The notes under the pieces are model-generated. The model saw only the letters and a list, made by a program, of their open reading frames with translations. It was not told where the DNA came from and searched no databases. Of a DNA stretch of 47,009 nt, positions 30,838 through 38,582 are shown piece after piece. Every line of letters starts with the position of its first letter. Within the stretch, counting starts at the first letter, position 1. This DNA is from JBBIPZ01 sp037442505 [NCBI: Deltaproteobacteria bacterium] (GTDB lineage Bacteria > CALINM01). The position numbers were made by a program, and so were the translations under genes. The stretch covers positions 1 through 47,009 of the forward strand of contig JBBIPZ010000018.1 of NCBI GenBank assembly GCA_037442505.1, in the 5' to 3' direction.

Positions 30838-31703
30838 GGAAGTTTATTTTTTATCTCTGTTTTGTGGCTATCATAACTGTTATAAAAGGGCTATATGCTC
30901 AGGTGCCTGTTGGTGATCCTGCAAGTGTGGTTTCTTCAAAACATAATCTTTCTAAATGGGGGCCAGGGGATATCAAAGCCACAACAGAATCTCAGGTATG
31001 TAAATTCTGCCACGCGGTACATGCCGCTTCCGTCTGGCCTCTTTGGGGACACAGACTCTCTACAGCAACATACACACTTTACAGTTCTCAATCTATGAGG
31101 AGCCCAAAAACGAATCAACCCGACAAAGCTTCAAAACTATGTTTATCCTGTCACGATGGCACAATTGCTATAGGCGGGACTTTGAAAGGTGACATAACAA
31201 TGACAGACTCTGGCACAGGCAAATTAAGTGCTGGAAAACTCACTTCTACCTCTACAGCATACTTTGGAACAAATTTAAGGTCACCACAGAGTCATATAAG
31301 ACATCCTATTTCAATTGGAGTTAATCAGGACTTGATTGATGCCACAAGAAGTTATGGTGCAGCGTACATGCTAAAAACACCACTTTTAGACGTAGGTGGT
31401 AAGAAGTGTCTGGACAGGAACGCAAGTGGAACATGCACAAATCTATATCCTTTACAGCCAACTGGATACAGCTATCCAACGGGAACTGATCACGGCGTAG
31501 GTATACAATGTACAACCTGTCATGATGCGCACAATAACCAGTATGGCATGTTTATTAGAGAAACAATCTCTTTTAGTAATTTTTCCTGTGCACATTACAA
31601 TGCAACATCTGGAGGCTTTTGTGCGCATTGCCATGAACAAAGACCTCCCACCACTTTATATAACCAACCCGGAAATCCTTACAATCAGGGGAACCCATGG
31701 TAA
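30834..31703 (+). CDS. Multiheme c-type cytochrome with four CXXCH sites
   Basis: A 289-residue secreted protein. The start is TTG (30834-30836) with an AGGGGA ribosome binding site, overlapping the previous stop by 4 bases. A signal peptide ends at about LYA (22). Four canonical heme motifs are visible: CKFCH (56-60), CLSCH (103-107), CTTCH (226-230) and CAHCH (263-267). CHDAH and CHAVH match the doubled CXXCH style in which the second His can be a neighbouring axial ligand. The long gap between hemes 2 and 3 is Ser/Thr/Gly-rich. It is likely periplasmic or surface-exposed. The stop overlaps the next cytochrome start. Confidence 0.88.
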   Translation: MRKFIFYLCFVAIITVIKGLYAQVPVGDPASVVSSKHNLSKWGPGDIKATTESQVCKFCHAVHAASVWPLWGHRLSTATYTLYSSQSMRSPKTNQPDKASKLCLSCHDGTIAIGGTLKGDITMTDSGTGKLSAGKLTSTSTAYFGTNLRSPQSHIRHPISIGVNQDLIDATRSYGAAYMLKTPLLDVGGKKCLDRNASGTCTNLYPLQPTGYSYPTGTDHGVGIQCTTCHDAHNNQYGMFIRETISFSNFSCAHYNATSGGFCAHCHEQRPPTTLYNQPGNPYNQGNPW

Positions 31704-32782
31704 AAATAAAAAATATCTTGGGATGCTTATATCTTTTTTTCTTTGCTATCTCTTATGCATACACTCCAGATGAATTTCAAAGACTTTTAACAAAACTGCC
31801 TTCCCATAACCTCACCCAAAACAACCCGAATGGATGCAAAACCTGCCACGGCGGGTTAGCATATACAGGCGGAGAAGAGGAAGAACTCTGCTACACCTGT
31901 CATGGCAAAGAAGCCAAGGTGACCCATAAACATAGAAAGGCAAAATTAAAAAGACAGGAAGGCATAGATGTAAGATCAGACTTTGAGAAACCATACCATC
32001 ATCCGGTAGAAAAAACTGGCTTACATAGGGATAAAGAGAACTACCCCGTTCTTGACCCAAATGTACCAAGACATTCGGAGTGCCTTGACTGTCACGATCC
32101 ACATTATTCTATACCTGAGCTTCCTTTGCTTGGCGTAAGTGGCATTTCTGCTGATGGGAAATTTAACACTGTAAATTATGGCGAATATGAAGTTTGCTTT
32201 AAATGTCATGGTGCTGATGCAAATAAACCATTCTATCAAAAAAACAAGGTGAAAGAATTTTCTCCCGATAACCCATCGTTTCATCCAGTCGTAGCTCAGG
32301 GAAAAAACAACTACCTGCCAAGCCTGAAAAAAGGGATAACTTACGAAACAATAATATCCTGCACGAGCTGTCATGGAAGTGATACAATAGGCAGAGGATT
32401 TGTACGGGGAGTTCACGGATCTACTAACGAATACATCCTTGTCCTGCCATACACAAAAACCGAAGAAAGCCTTTCACCTCGCTATGACCTGTGCTATAAA
32501 TGTCACAGAGAGAACAGTATCCTTGGTAATCAGAGCTTTCCATATCACAGACAACATATAGAAGGTGTTAAAGCAAAAAACTGGAAAGGCACTTCCTGCA
32601 GTACATGTCATAACTCTCACGGTTCAACAAACTACAAGTTTTTAATCGATTTTAATCCCGATTATGTAAAAAAAGACGAAATAACACAAAGACTGGAGTT
32701 TAAGTCTGATGGTTTATTTAAAGGCAGTTGTTATTTAAAATGTCACAATATCAACCATAGTCCAAAGACATATGGACAATAA
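31697..32782 (+). CDS. Multiheme c-type cytochrome, seven CXXCH plus one CX3CH
   Basis: A 361-residue protein with a signal peptide ending at about SYA (21). Heme motifs are CKTCH (47), CYTCH (65), CLDCH (129), CFKCH (167), CTSCH (222), CYKCH (266), CSTCH (301) and an atypical CYLKCH (345-350), a CX3CH spacing. Paired motifs such as CHDPH and CHNSH match the doubled CXXCH group. Eight hemes in about 340 residues is a dense packing typical of electron-conducting cytochromes. AGGGG lies 5 bases before the ATG, and the start overlaps the previous stop by 7 bases. Confidence 0.88.
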   Translation: MVKIKNILGCLYLFFFAISYAYTPDEFQRLLTKLPSHNLTQNNPNGCKTCHGGLAYTGGEEEELCYTCHGKEAKVTHKHRKAKLKRQEGIDVRSDFEKPYHHPVEKTGLHRDKENYPVLDPNVPRHSECLDCHDPHYSIPELPLLGVSGISADGKFNTVNYGEYEVCFKCHGADANKPFYQKNKVKEFSPDNPSFHPVVAQGKNNYLPSLKKGITYETIISCTSCHGSDTIGRGFVRGVHGSTNEYILVLPYTKTEESLSPRYDLCYKCHRENSILGNQSFPYHRQHIEGVKAKNWKGTSCSTCHNSHGSTNYKFLIDFNPDYVKKDEITQRLEFKSDGLFKGSCYLKCHNINHSPKTYGQ

Positions 32783-32793
32783 GGGGGTGGAAG

Positions 32794-33180
32794 ATGGCAA
32801 AAATAGTTGCTGTTATTCTGCCTATCATTTTAGTCATTTTAAATGTTTTTTTAGTTTACGCAGAAAGTGATAGTGTTAAACCTTTCTCTCATTTTTCTAG
32901 CGATAATTGCAGCGTATGTCATTTAAGCCACAGTGCAAAGTCACTTACCAAAGACCCAAATTCAATTTGTAAAGGTTGTCATCCCATGTCTCACGAAAAA
33001 GATCATAAGGTGGGCATAAAGACAAAGCTTAACCGTGCAAATCTTCCTCTTGATAGCGAAGGCAGGATTGTGTGTGCTTATACCTGTCATAATATGCACC
33101 CAGAAAAAGGCTCTACTTTTGAAAAAAATCTTTTGAGGACAGACCCAGATACACTCTGTCTTTCATGTCACGAAAAATAG
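32794..33180 (+). CDS. Small tetraheme c-type cytochrome, three CXXCH plus one CX3CH
   Basis: A 128-residue protein with a signal peptide ending at about VYA (23). Heme motifs are CSVCH (39-43), CKGCH (59-63), CAYTCH (94-99, CX3CH) and CLSCH (122-126). CHLSH and CHNMH give close second histidines. The ribosome binding site AGGGGGTGG precedes the ATG. It is the last cytochrome of the set; the next gene encodes the GspF-like membrane protein, whose start is 2 bases after this stop or inside this gene. A periplasmic electron shuttle role is plausible. Confidence 0.86.
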   Translation: MAKIVAVILPIILVILNVFLVYAESDSVKPFSHFSSDNCSVCHLSHSAKSLTKDPNSICKGCHPMSHEKDHKVGIKTKLNRANLPLDSEGRIVCAYTCHNMHPEKGSTFEKNLLRTDPDTLCLSCHEK

Positions 33181-33182
33181 CT

Positions 33183-34385
33183 ATGCCTTACTACAACTGT
33201 AAAGTTGCAGATACAAAAGGAAAAGTAAGCATTATTAAATATCATGCAAACTCTATTGAAGATGTAAAAACTCTTGTCCAGAGAGATAACTACCTGTTAC
33301 TTGAATGTAACGAGGTGTACAACTTTTCCCCCAGATCGCGAAAAAAGCTTGATATAAGAGATTTTATAACGTTCAATCAGGAATTGTTTGTATTAATTAA
33401 GTCGGGCCAATCACTTGTCAAGTCACTCGAAATCATTCTCGAAAAGCTGGAAAACAAAAACAAGTTTTACAAAGTTTTAGAGATAGTAAAAAAAGACGTT
33501 CAACAGGGAAACTCTCTTTCAGACGCTTTAGAAAGGCACACAGACTATTTCCCTACACTTTATATTGCTAATGTAAGAGCCGGAGAAAAAGGCGGCAACT
33601 TAGTAGAGAGATTAAAAGATTACCAGATATACATAAAAAAAATGGATGAACTTCAAAGAAAGATTGTGTCTTCTGCAGTTTATCCAATCGTTATACTTAT
33701 TGTGATTATTATAGCAGTGACATTTTTATTTACCTACGTAATACCAAATTTTAGCAAAATTTATTTAGACGCTAAAGTAGAATTACCACTAATAACAAAA
33801 ACAATGCTTCTAATAACAGATATGTTTCGTTATTTGCTGCCATTTTTCATATTTTCTGGCTTTCTGTTATTTTTTGGCTATCGTAGTTACACAAAAAAAA
33901 CTGAAGGTCGTTTACTTATTGACCGTTTAAAACTAAACATTCCCTTTGTATCTCCAATATACAAAAACTACTTATTGTCAAACTTTTCAAGAACTTTATC
34001 AGCTATTCTGAAAGGTGGAATACCACTGGTTGCCGCATTAAAAACAGCAACTGGTGTTATAGACAATGCCTATTATGCAGCCAAACTCAACGAAGCAACA
34101 AAAAAGGTTGAAGAGGGAAATTCACTTTCATCATCACTGGAAGAGACAGGACTGTTCCCTTCCATTGCCGTAAGGCTTGTAAAGGCAGGCGAAGGCACCG
34201 GTGAATTATGGACAATGCTTGACGAAGTATCTGATTATTATGATACACTTGTTAATGATGCTTTAACAACTTTGACGACGCTGGTTGAACCAGCTCTTAT
34301 GATAGTGATGGGAGTTTTGGTTGGCACTATAGTTATTGCGATGTATTTACCCATTTTCAGTCTTGCAACAGCGGTAGGAGGCTAA
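33183..34385 (+). CDS. gspF: GspF/PilC-like inner-membrane platform protein
   Basis: From the chosen ATG at 33183 (MPYYNCKVAD, the usual GspF-type opening) the protein has 400 residues. An ATG at 33165 inside the cytochrome gene would add six residues. There are two T2SSF domains: the first contains GQSLVKSLEIILEKL and NVRAGEKGGNLVERL, the second GGIPLVAALKTATG and KAGEGTGELWTML. Three membrane segments are visible, including VYPIVILIVIIIAVTFLFTYV and the C-terminal MIVMGVLVGTIVIAMYLPIF. It forms the inner-membrane platform that the GspE ATPase works on. Confidence 0.93.
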   Translation: MPYYNCKVADTKGKVSIIKYHANSIEDVKTLVQRDNYLLLECNEVYNFSPRSRKKLDIRDFITFNQELFVLIKSGQSLVKSLEIILEKLENKNKFYKVLEIVKKDVQQGNSLSDALERHTDYFPTLYIANVRAGEKGGNLVERLKDYQIYIKKMDELQRKIVSSAVYPIVILIVIIIAVTFLFTYVIPNFSKIYLDAKVELPLITKTMLLITDMFRYLLPFFIFSGFLLFFGYRSYTKKTEGRLLIDRLKLNIPFVSPIYKNYLLSNFSRTLSAILKGGIPLVAALKTATGVIDNAYYAAKLNEATKKVEEGNSLSSSLEETGLFPSIAVRLVKAGEGTGELWTMLDEVSDYYDTLVNDALTTLTTLVEPALMIVMGVLVGTIVIAMYLPIFSLATAVGG

Positions 34386-34386
34386 T

Positions 34387-36096
34387 TTGAGAAAAAGAAT
34401 TGGGGAAATGCTGGTAGAAAAAGGATTGCTTAACGAGACATTATTAAAAAAAGCGCTCGAAGAGGCTCAAAGTAGTAAAGAAAAATTAGGCACAATTCTG
34501 ATAAAAAATGGCTATCTTAGTGAGCCTGACTTTTACAAAACACTTTCTGAGCAGCTTCAGATACCCTATGTTGACCTCACAAATTATGTGATTCCAGAAA
34601 GTTTGCCAAAAGAGATAGATTTTGAGCTGTTCCAGAAATATCACTGTGTATTTCTTTATGAGAAAGATAAAAAATACTATTTTGCCTTTGTTGATCCAAC
34701 AAGGGTGATGGATTTTGACGAAATTTATCTGATTCTGGGTAAACCAATAGAGCCTGTCGCTGCACCAAAGTCACAAATAGATAAAATTCTAAAACGCCTC
34801 GAAGGCACATCAAGGGTGCTGGAAGAAATTACAGAAGACTTTAGAGTTCTGCTTGTAAAAGAGACTGACGAGGGCGAACAAATACTATCGTTGGAAAAAC
34901 TATCTGAAGACTCGAGTCCTGTTGTAAAACTTGTTGATACTGCAATTTACGATGCTTTAAGAAAAAGGGCAAGTGATATCCACATAGAGTCATCTCAGGA
35001 TGGTGTTGTGATTAAATTTAGAATAGATGGCATTTTACAAAAGGCGGTCGGTCCTATAGACTTAAAATACCAAAACAATATTATCTCAAGAATAAAGGTA
35101 ATGTCTGACCTTGATATTGCGGAACAAAGAATTCCACAGGATGGAAGATTTAAACTGCGTATAGGCTCAAAATCTGTTGACTTCAGGGTGTCTATACTAC
35201 CCACCATCTTTGGTGAAGATGCTGTGATAAGGGTGCTGGATAAAGAAAGCATTATGTTAGACTTAAAAAGCTTAAGTTTAGATTTGCTGGGATTTGACAA
35301 TGACCTGATAACAACATTTCGCAAAAAGATTAGAGAACCTTACGGAATGATACTTGTGACGGGTCCCACTGGTTCCGGAAAAACAACCACACTTTACGCT
35401 GCAATTAGCGAAATAAATACGGGTGAAGACAAGATTGTTACCATAGAAGACCCTGTAGAATATCAGTTAAGAGGCGTAGTCCAGATACCTGTAAATGAGA
35501 AGAAAGGCTTAACATTTGCAAGAGGATTGCGTTCAATACTTAGACATGACCCCGACAAAATAATGGTTGGAGAAATACGTGATGCTGAAACAGCTCAAAT
35601 TGCTATACAATCCGCACTCACAGGACATTTAGTCTTCACAACTGTTCATGCAAACAATATCTTTGATGTTCTGGCAAGATTCCTGAATATGGGCATAAGT
35701 ACTTATAACTTTGTTTCGTCATTAAACTGTGTTCTTGCACAAAGGCTAATTAGAAGTATTTGTAAAAATTGTAAAAAACCTGTAAATTATATCAAAGATT
35801 ATTTAGAATATTCAGGCATTGATCCCGATAAATTTAAAGATTTTGTGTTTTACGAGGGTGAAGGTTGTGAAGAATGTTCTCAAACAGGTTATAAAGGAAG
35901 AATAGCAATAGGCGAGCTGCTTGTGCTTAACGATGAGATAAAAGAGATGATTATAGACAAAGCTCCCATTCAGGTTCTGAAAAAAAAGGCGGCCCAGATG
36001 GGGACGATATTTTTAAGAGAGGCTGCTAAAAAGAAGGTTTTTGAGGGATTAACGACACTCAAAGAAATTAATAGAGTAACTTTTTCGGAGCAGTAA
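34387..36096 (+). CDS. gspE: GspE/PilB-like assembly ATPase with MshEN-type N-terminus
   Basis: A 569-residue ATPase. The start is TTG (34387-34389) with GGAGG about 5 bases before. Two N-terminal MshEN-like motifs occur (RIGEMLVEKGLL at about 4-15 and KLGTILIKNGYL at about 33-44, each followed by spaced Leu/Phe and Gln), a pattern known to bind c-di-GMP in MshE. Walker A is GPTGSGKT (326-333). The Walker B region includes IMVGEIRDAETA, with an Asp box and His box (TTVHANN). A four-cysteine zinc site lies near the end (CKNC, CEEC). It powers pseudopilus assembly at the inner membrane. Confidence 0.95.
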   Translation: MRKRIGEMLVEKGLLNETLLKKALEEAQSSKEKLGTILIKNGYLSEPDFYKTLSEQLQIPYVDLTNYVIPESLPKEIDFELFQKYHCVFLYEKDKKYYFAFVDPTRVMDFDEIYLILGKPIEPVAAPKSQIDKILKRLEGTSRVLEEITEDFRVLLVKETDEGEQILSLEKLSEDSSPVVKLVDTAIYDALRKRASDIHIESSQDGVVIKFRIDGILQKAVGPIDLKYQNNIISRIKVMSDLDIAEQRIPQDGRFKLRIGSKSVDFRVSILPTIFGEDAVIRVLDKESIMLDLKSLSLDLLGFDNDLITTFRKKIREPYGMILVTGPTGSGKTTTLYAAISEINTGEDKIVTIEDPVEYQLRGVVQIPVNEKKGLTFARGLRSILRHDPDKIMVGEIRDAETAQIAIQSALTGHLVFTTVHANNIFDVLARFLNMGISTYNFVSSLNCVLAQRLIRSICKNCKKPVNYIKDYLEYSGIDPDKFKDFVFYEGEGCEECSQTGYKGRIAIGELLVLNDEIKEMIIDKAPIQVLKKKAAQMGTIFLREAAKKKVFEGLTTLKEINRVTFSEQ

Positions 36097-36956
36097 TGCA
36101 AAATGTTATCATAATAGACAAAGAAAACATTTACTTTTTACGGGGTGAAAAAAAACAATCACTTTATAGCATCTTAGCACTTCACACTCTAAAGTGCCAG
36201 GACGCCCATATATATAGTAGAGAGGGTAATGAGCTAATCCTCTCTGAGGACTGTTTTGGTGCAGCTATAAAACTCTTTCAGAAAAAGCTGGGGATAACTT
36301 TAAACGAGTTTAAGATAGTTTTACCTCATGCGATAACATGGTTTAGTTTACTGGATGTAGAAGAAATACCAAAAGAACAAAATGAGGCAGAAGAATTCAT
36401 AATATGGAAAGCACAAAAGATAATTCCGATATCACCAGAACAGGTGATAATCAGACACCAGATTCTGTCAAAAAACAAAACAAATACCAAACTATTGATC
36501 ACTGCAACATTCAGAAGTTTTATAAAATCCATAGAGACATACTTGAAAAAAATTGGAATACTTCCAACGTTCATCACCCCACCAACTATCGCTTTTTTAA
36601 ATATATTTGAAAACAGCCTCCCAGTAGAAGGCATTATATGTTGGTTAAGAGAAACTGCTTACTCTATGATTTGTTTCCACGAAGGAATACCTGTAGTTAT
36701 TAGAGAAGTTGACAGAGAAATCAACTTAAACAGAATAGAAGGCGAGCTTTACAGCTTTGCACAGTCTATAAAAGATTCTTACCCCGAGTATAACAGTGAA
36801 ACAGTACTATACTTCGACGAACTGCAAAGAAATGAACTAAAAACTACCTTTGGGCTAATCGCAAAAGAGTTGGACTACAAAAAACTTGTTCAAAAGATAG
36901 ACAGCAATATTGTAGATTTACCGATGTATATTTCTGCCTTAGGATTGTTAGAATGA
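36096..36956 (+). CDS. PilM/GspL-like cytoplasmic assembly protein
   Basis: A 286-residue protein without membrane segments. The pattern KIVLPHAITWFSLLDVEEIP followed by a glutamate-rich helix and WKAQKIIPISPEQVIIRHQIL matches the actin-like PilM/GspL-cyto family, although similarity is weak and nucleotide motifs are not obvious. It would link the GspE ATPase to the PilN/PilO-like membrane proteins encoded next. Start and previous stop overlap by one base (TAATG), with GGAG before it, and the next gene overlaps by 4 bases. Confidence 0.72.
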   Translation: MQNVIIIDKENIYFLRGEKKQSLYSILALHTLKCQDAHIYSREGNELILSEDCFGAAIKLFQKKLGITLNEFKIVLPHAITWFSLLDVEEIPKEQNEAEEFIIWKAQKIIPISPEQVIIRHQILSKNKTNTKLLITATFRSFIKSIETYLKKIGILPTFITPPTIAFLNIFENSLPVEGIICWLRETAYSMICFHEGIPVVIREVDREINLNRIEGELYSFAQSIKDSYPEYNSETVLYFDELQRNELKTTFGLIAKELDYKKLVQKIDSNIVDLPMYISALGLLE

Positions 36957-37507
36957 AATACAGGATCAATTTTGCTACCTACGACAGAGAAAAGGTTCTA
37001 CGTGCACGAAAAATAAAACTGCTATTGTTTGCATGTATCTTTGTGCTGTTTATCACCTTTATAATGGGGCTAAAAAGGACAACAGAAACAAATACTGAGC
37101 TAAACAATGTAAAAAAGAGAAAAGAAGAACTAATTGAAAAAAAGGAACGACTGCTAACAGAAAGACGCAAACTTTTAAGCGACACAGAGGTGCAGTTACT
37201 TGATGCAAAGCTAAGCTTTTATACAAACACATTTCTAAATAGACTTTATGTTAGCTCTTACCTTAACTACTTGGAGGATAAAACGCCTTCAAATATATTT
37301 TTAAAATCTGTTGACTTTGATGCCAATAGAAAAAGTTTTATTATAACTGGAGAATGTTTAAATCCAGAAGCTGTAGCAAACTACATAACGTCACTACAGT
37401 CAGTTAACTTTATTAAAAAGGTTCAAATTACAAAACAGACCTTTCAGAGATTGGGTGAAAAGAAGTTACTTGTTTCAGAATTTGAGTTGAGGGGAGATGT
37501 TTTTTGA
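36953..37507 (+). CDS. PilN-like inner-membrane assembly protein
   Basis: A 184-residue bitopic protein. A short cytoplasmic N-terminus (RINFATYDREKVL) resembles the INLLP-type PilN start that docks on PilM. A transmembrane segment spans about 21-39, followed by a Lys/Glu-rich coiled coil (about 45-85) and a small periplasmic alpha/beta domain. Order PilM-PilN-PilO-PilP matches type IV pilus and T2SS alignment complexes. Overlaps the PilM-like gene by 4 bases (ATGA) and the next by 4 (TTGA). Confidence 0.75.
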   Translation: MKYRINFATYDREKVLRARKIKLLLFACIFVLFITFIMGLKRTTETNTELNNVKKRKEELIEKKERLLTERRKLLSDTEVQLLDAKLSFYTNTFLNRLYVSSYLNYLEDKTPSNIFLKSVDFDANRKSFIITGECLNPEAVANYITSLQSVNFIKKVQITKQTFQRLGEKKLLVSEFELRGDVF

Positions 37508-38007
37508 AAAAGATACTTACTGTTCTGGCGATTTTAGTTTTAATCAATATTTTTGTGTGGTTTATCTATTTACCACATAACGAGAATAAATTAGGTGACG
37601 AACTTGTTTTATACAAAAATTTACGGCAGGAACTCGTCTCAAGTAAATTACTTACATTTGAAGACATTTATCGTATGCGGGACAAGCTGGGTGATATCGA
37701 AAAAAGGTTGCGTTCTCAAAAAGATTTTTCAAAACTTATCACATATATATTTGAGCAATCAATGTCTGCAAATGTAGATATCAAAGATGTAAACTATAAT
37801 TTTGAAGAAAAGAAAGAACTAAAAATATCCAAACTCACACTTCAGCTAAATACAGAGGGCAGTTATAATAATTTAAGAAGGTTCATTTACAAAATAGAAA
37901 CTGGAACACACCTATTTCAGGTTGAAAACGTTAAAATAACAAGAGGATTACAAAACGTAACGGCTTATATAACACTTACTTCTTACTTAAAGGCAGAACA
38001 ACAATGA
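37504..38007 (+). CDS. PilO/GspM-like inner-membrane assembly protein
   Basis: A 167-residue bitopic protein. The start is TTG (37504-37506) with a GAGGGGAG ribosome binding site about 9 bases before, overlapping the PilN-like stop. A transmembrane segment lies at about 4-20, then a coiled-coil stretch, then a ferredoxin-like periplasmic domain (about 80-165) containing ADIKDVNYN-type beta strands. Size and position fit PilO/GspM, the partner of PilN in the inner-membrane ring. Confidence 0.72.
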   Translation: MKKILTVLAILVLINIFVWFIYLPHNENKLGDELVLYKNLRQELVSSKLLTFEDIYRMRDKLGDIEKRLRSQKDFSKLITYIFEQSMSANVDIKDVNYNFEEKKELKISKLTLQLNTEGSYNNLRRFIYKIETGTHLFQVENVKITRGLQNVTAYITLTSYLKAEQQ

Positions 38008-38582
38008 ACAAAAAGAAACTGGTTGCCATACTACTTGGTGTTATATGGTTGATTCTATTGATAGATAGATTCTTGCTTTCGGATCAAAAAAATAGATCAA
38101 TTGAGCTCACCTCAAGCCAGCGTGAGACATCGATAAAAAAAGATAAAGAACTTCACACTCTTAAAAACCTTCAGTATCCAGAGCTTAAGCTCGCTATAAT
38201 CAGGAAAGACCTTTTTGATTCCCCGTTCCAATCTATGGCAGATAATAAGGAAGAAAAAGAGACAAAAAAGGTAATTACATTGCCAGCTCCCCCATTACCT
38301 ATACTTCCAGAGCCAAAAAAACCTGAGATTCAAAAACAATCTGAAGACATAAACGATCCTTCAAAAGAACTTGTGTTACTTGGCGTGCTCGAAAAACGAG
38401 GCAAAACTTTAGCTTTCATTAAGTACCAGAAAGAGATCAAGCCTTTTAATATTGGTCAAGAGGTGTTTGACACAAACTTTTTTGTTGAAAAAATTGGTGT
38501 TAAAGTTGTTATACTAAGAAATAAAGCAAACGAAGAACTAAAACTCGAACTTGAAAAAGAGGAAAACGATGGCAAAAAATAA
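38004..38582 (+). CDS. PilP/GspC-like periplasmic connector
   Basis: A 192-residue protein with an N-terminal transmembrane anchor (about 4-22), a flexible Lys/Pro-rich linker around residues 85-115 (PAPPLPILPEPKKPE), and a C-terminal small beta domain (about 125-185: LVLLGVLEKRGKTLAFI, then KPFNIGQEVFDTNFFVEKIG). This is the layout of the homology region of GspC/PilP, which binds the secretin N0 domain. No PDZ domain is present. It overlaps the PilO-like gene by 4 bases and the secretin gene by 14. Confidence 0.78.
   Translation: MNKKKLVAILLGVIWLILLIDRFLLSDQKNRSIELTSSQRETSIKKDKELHTLKNLQYPELKLAIIRKDLFDSPFQSMADNKEEKETKKVITLPAPPLPILPEPKKPEIQKQSEDINDPSKELVLLGVLEKRGKTLAFIKYQKEIKPFNIGQEVFDTNFFVEKIGVKVVILRNKANEELKLELEKEENDGKK

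Noticed and set aside
31584-31601. A fifth heme motif in the first cytochrome (SCAHYN around residue 252)
   Set aside because: The sequence has only one cysteine and no CXXCH or CX3CH spacing. It may be a remnant.
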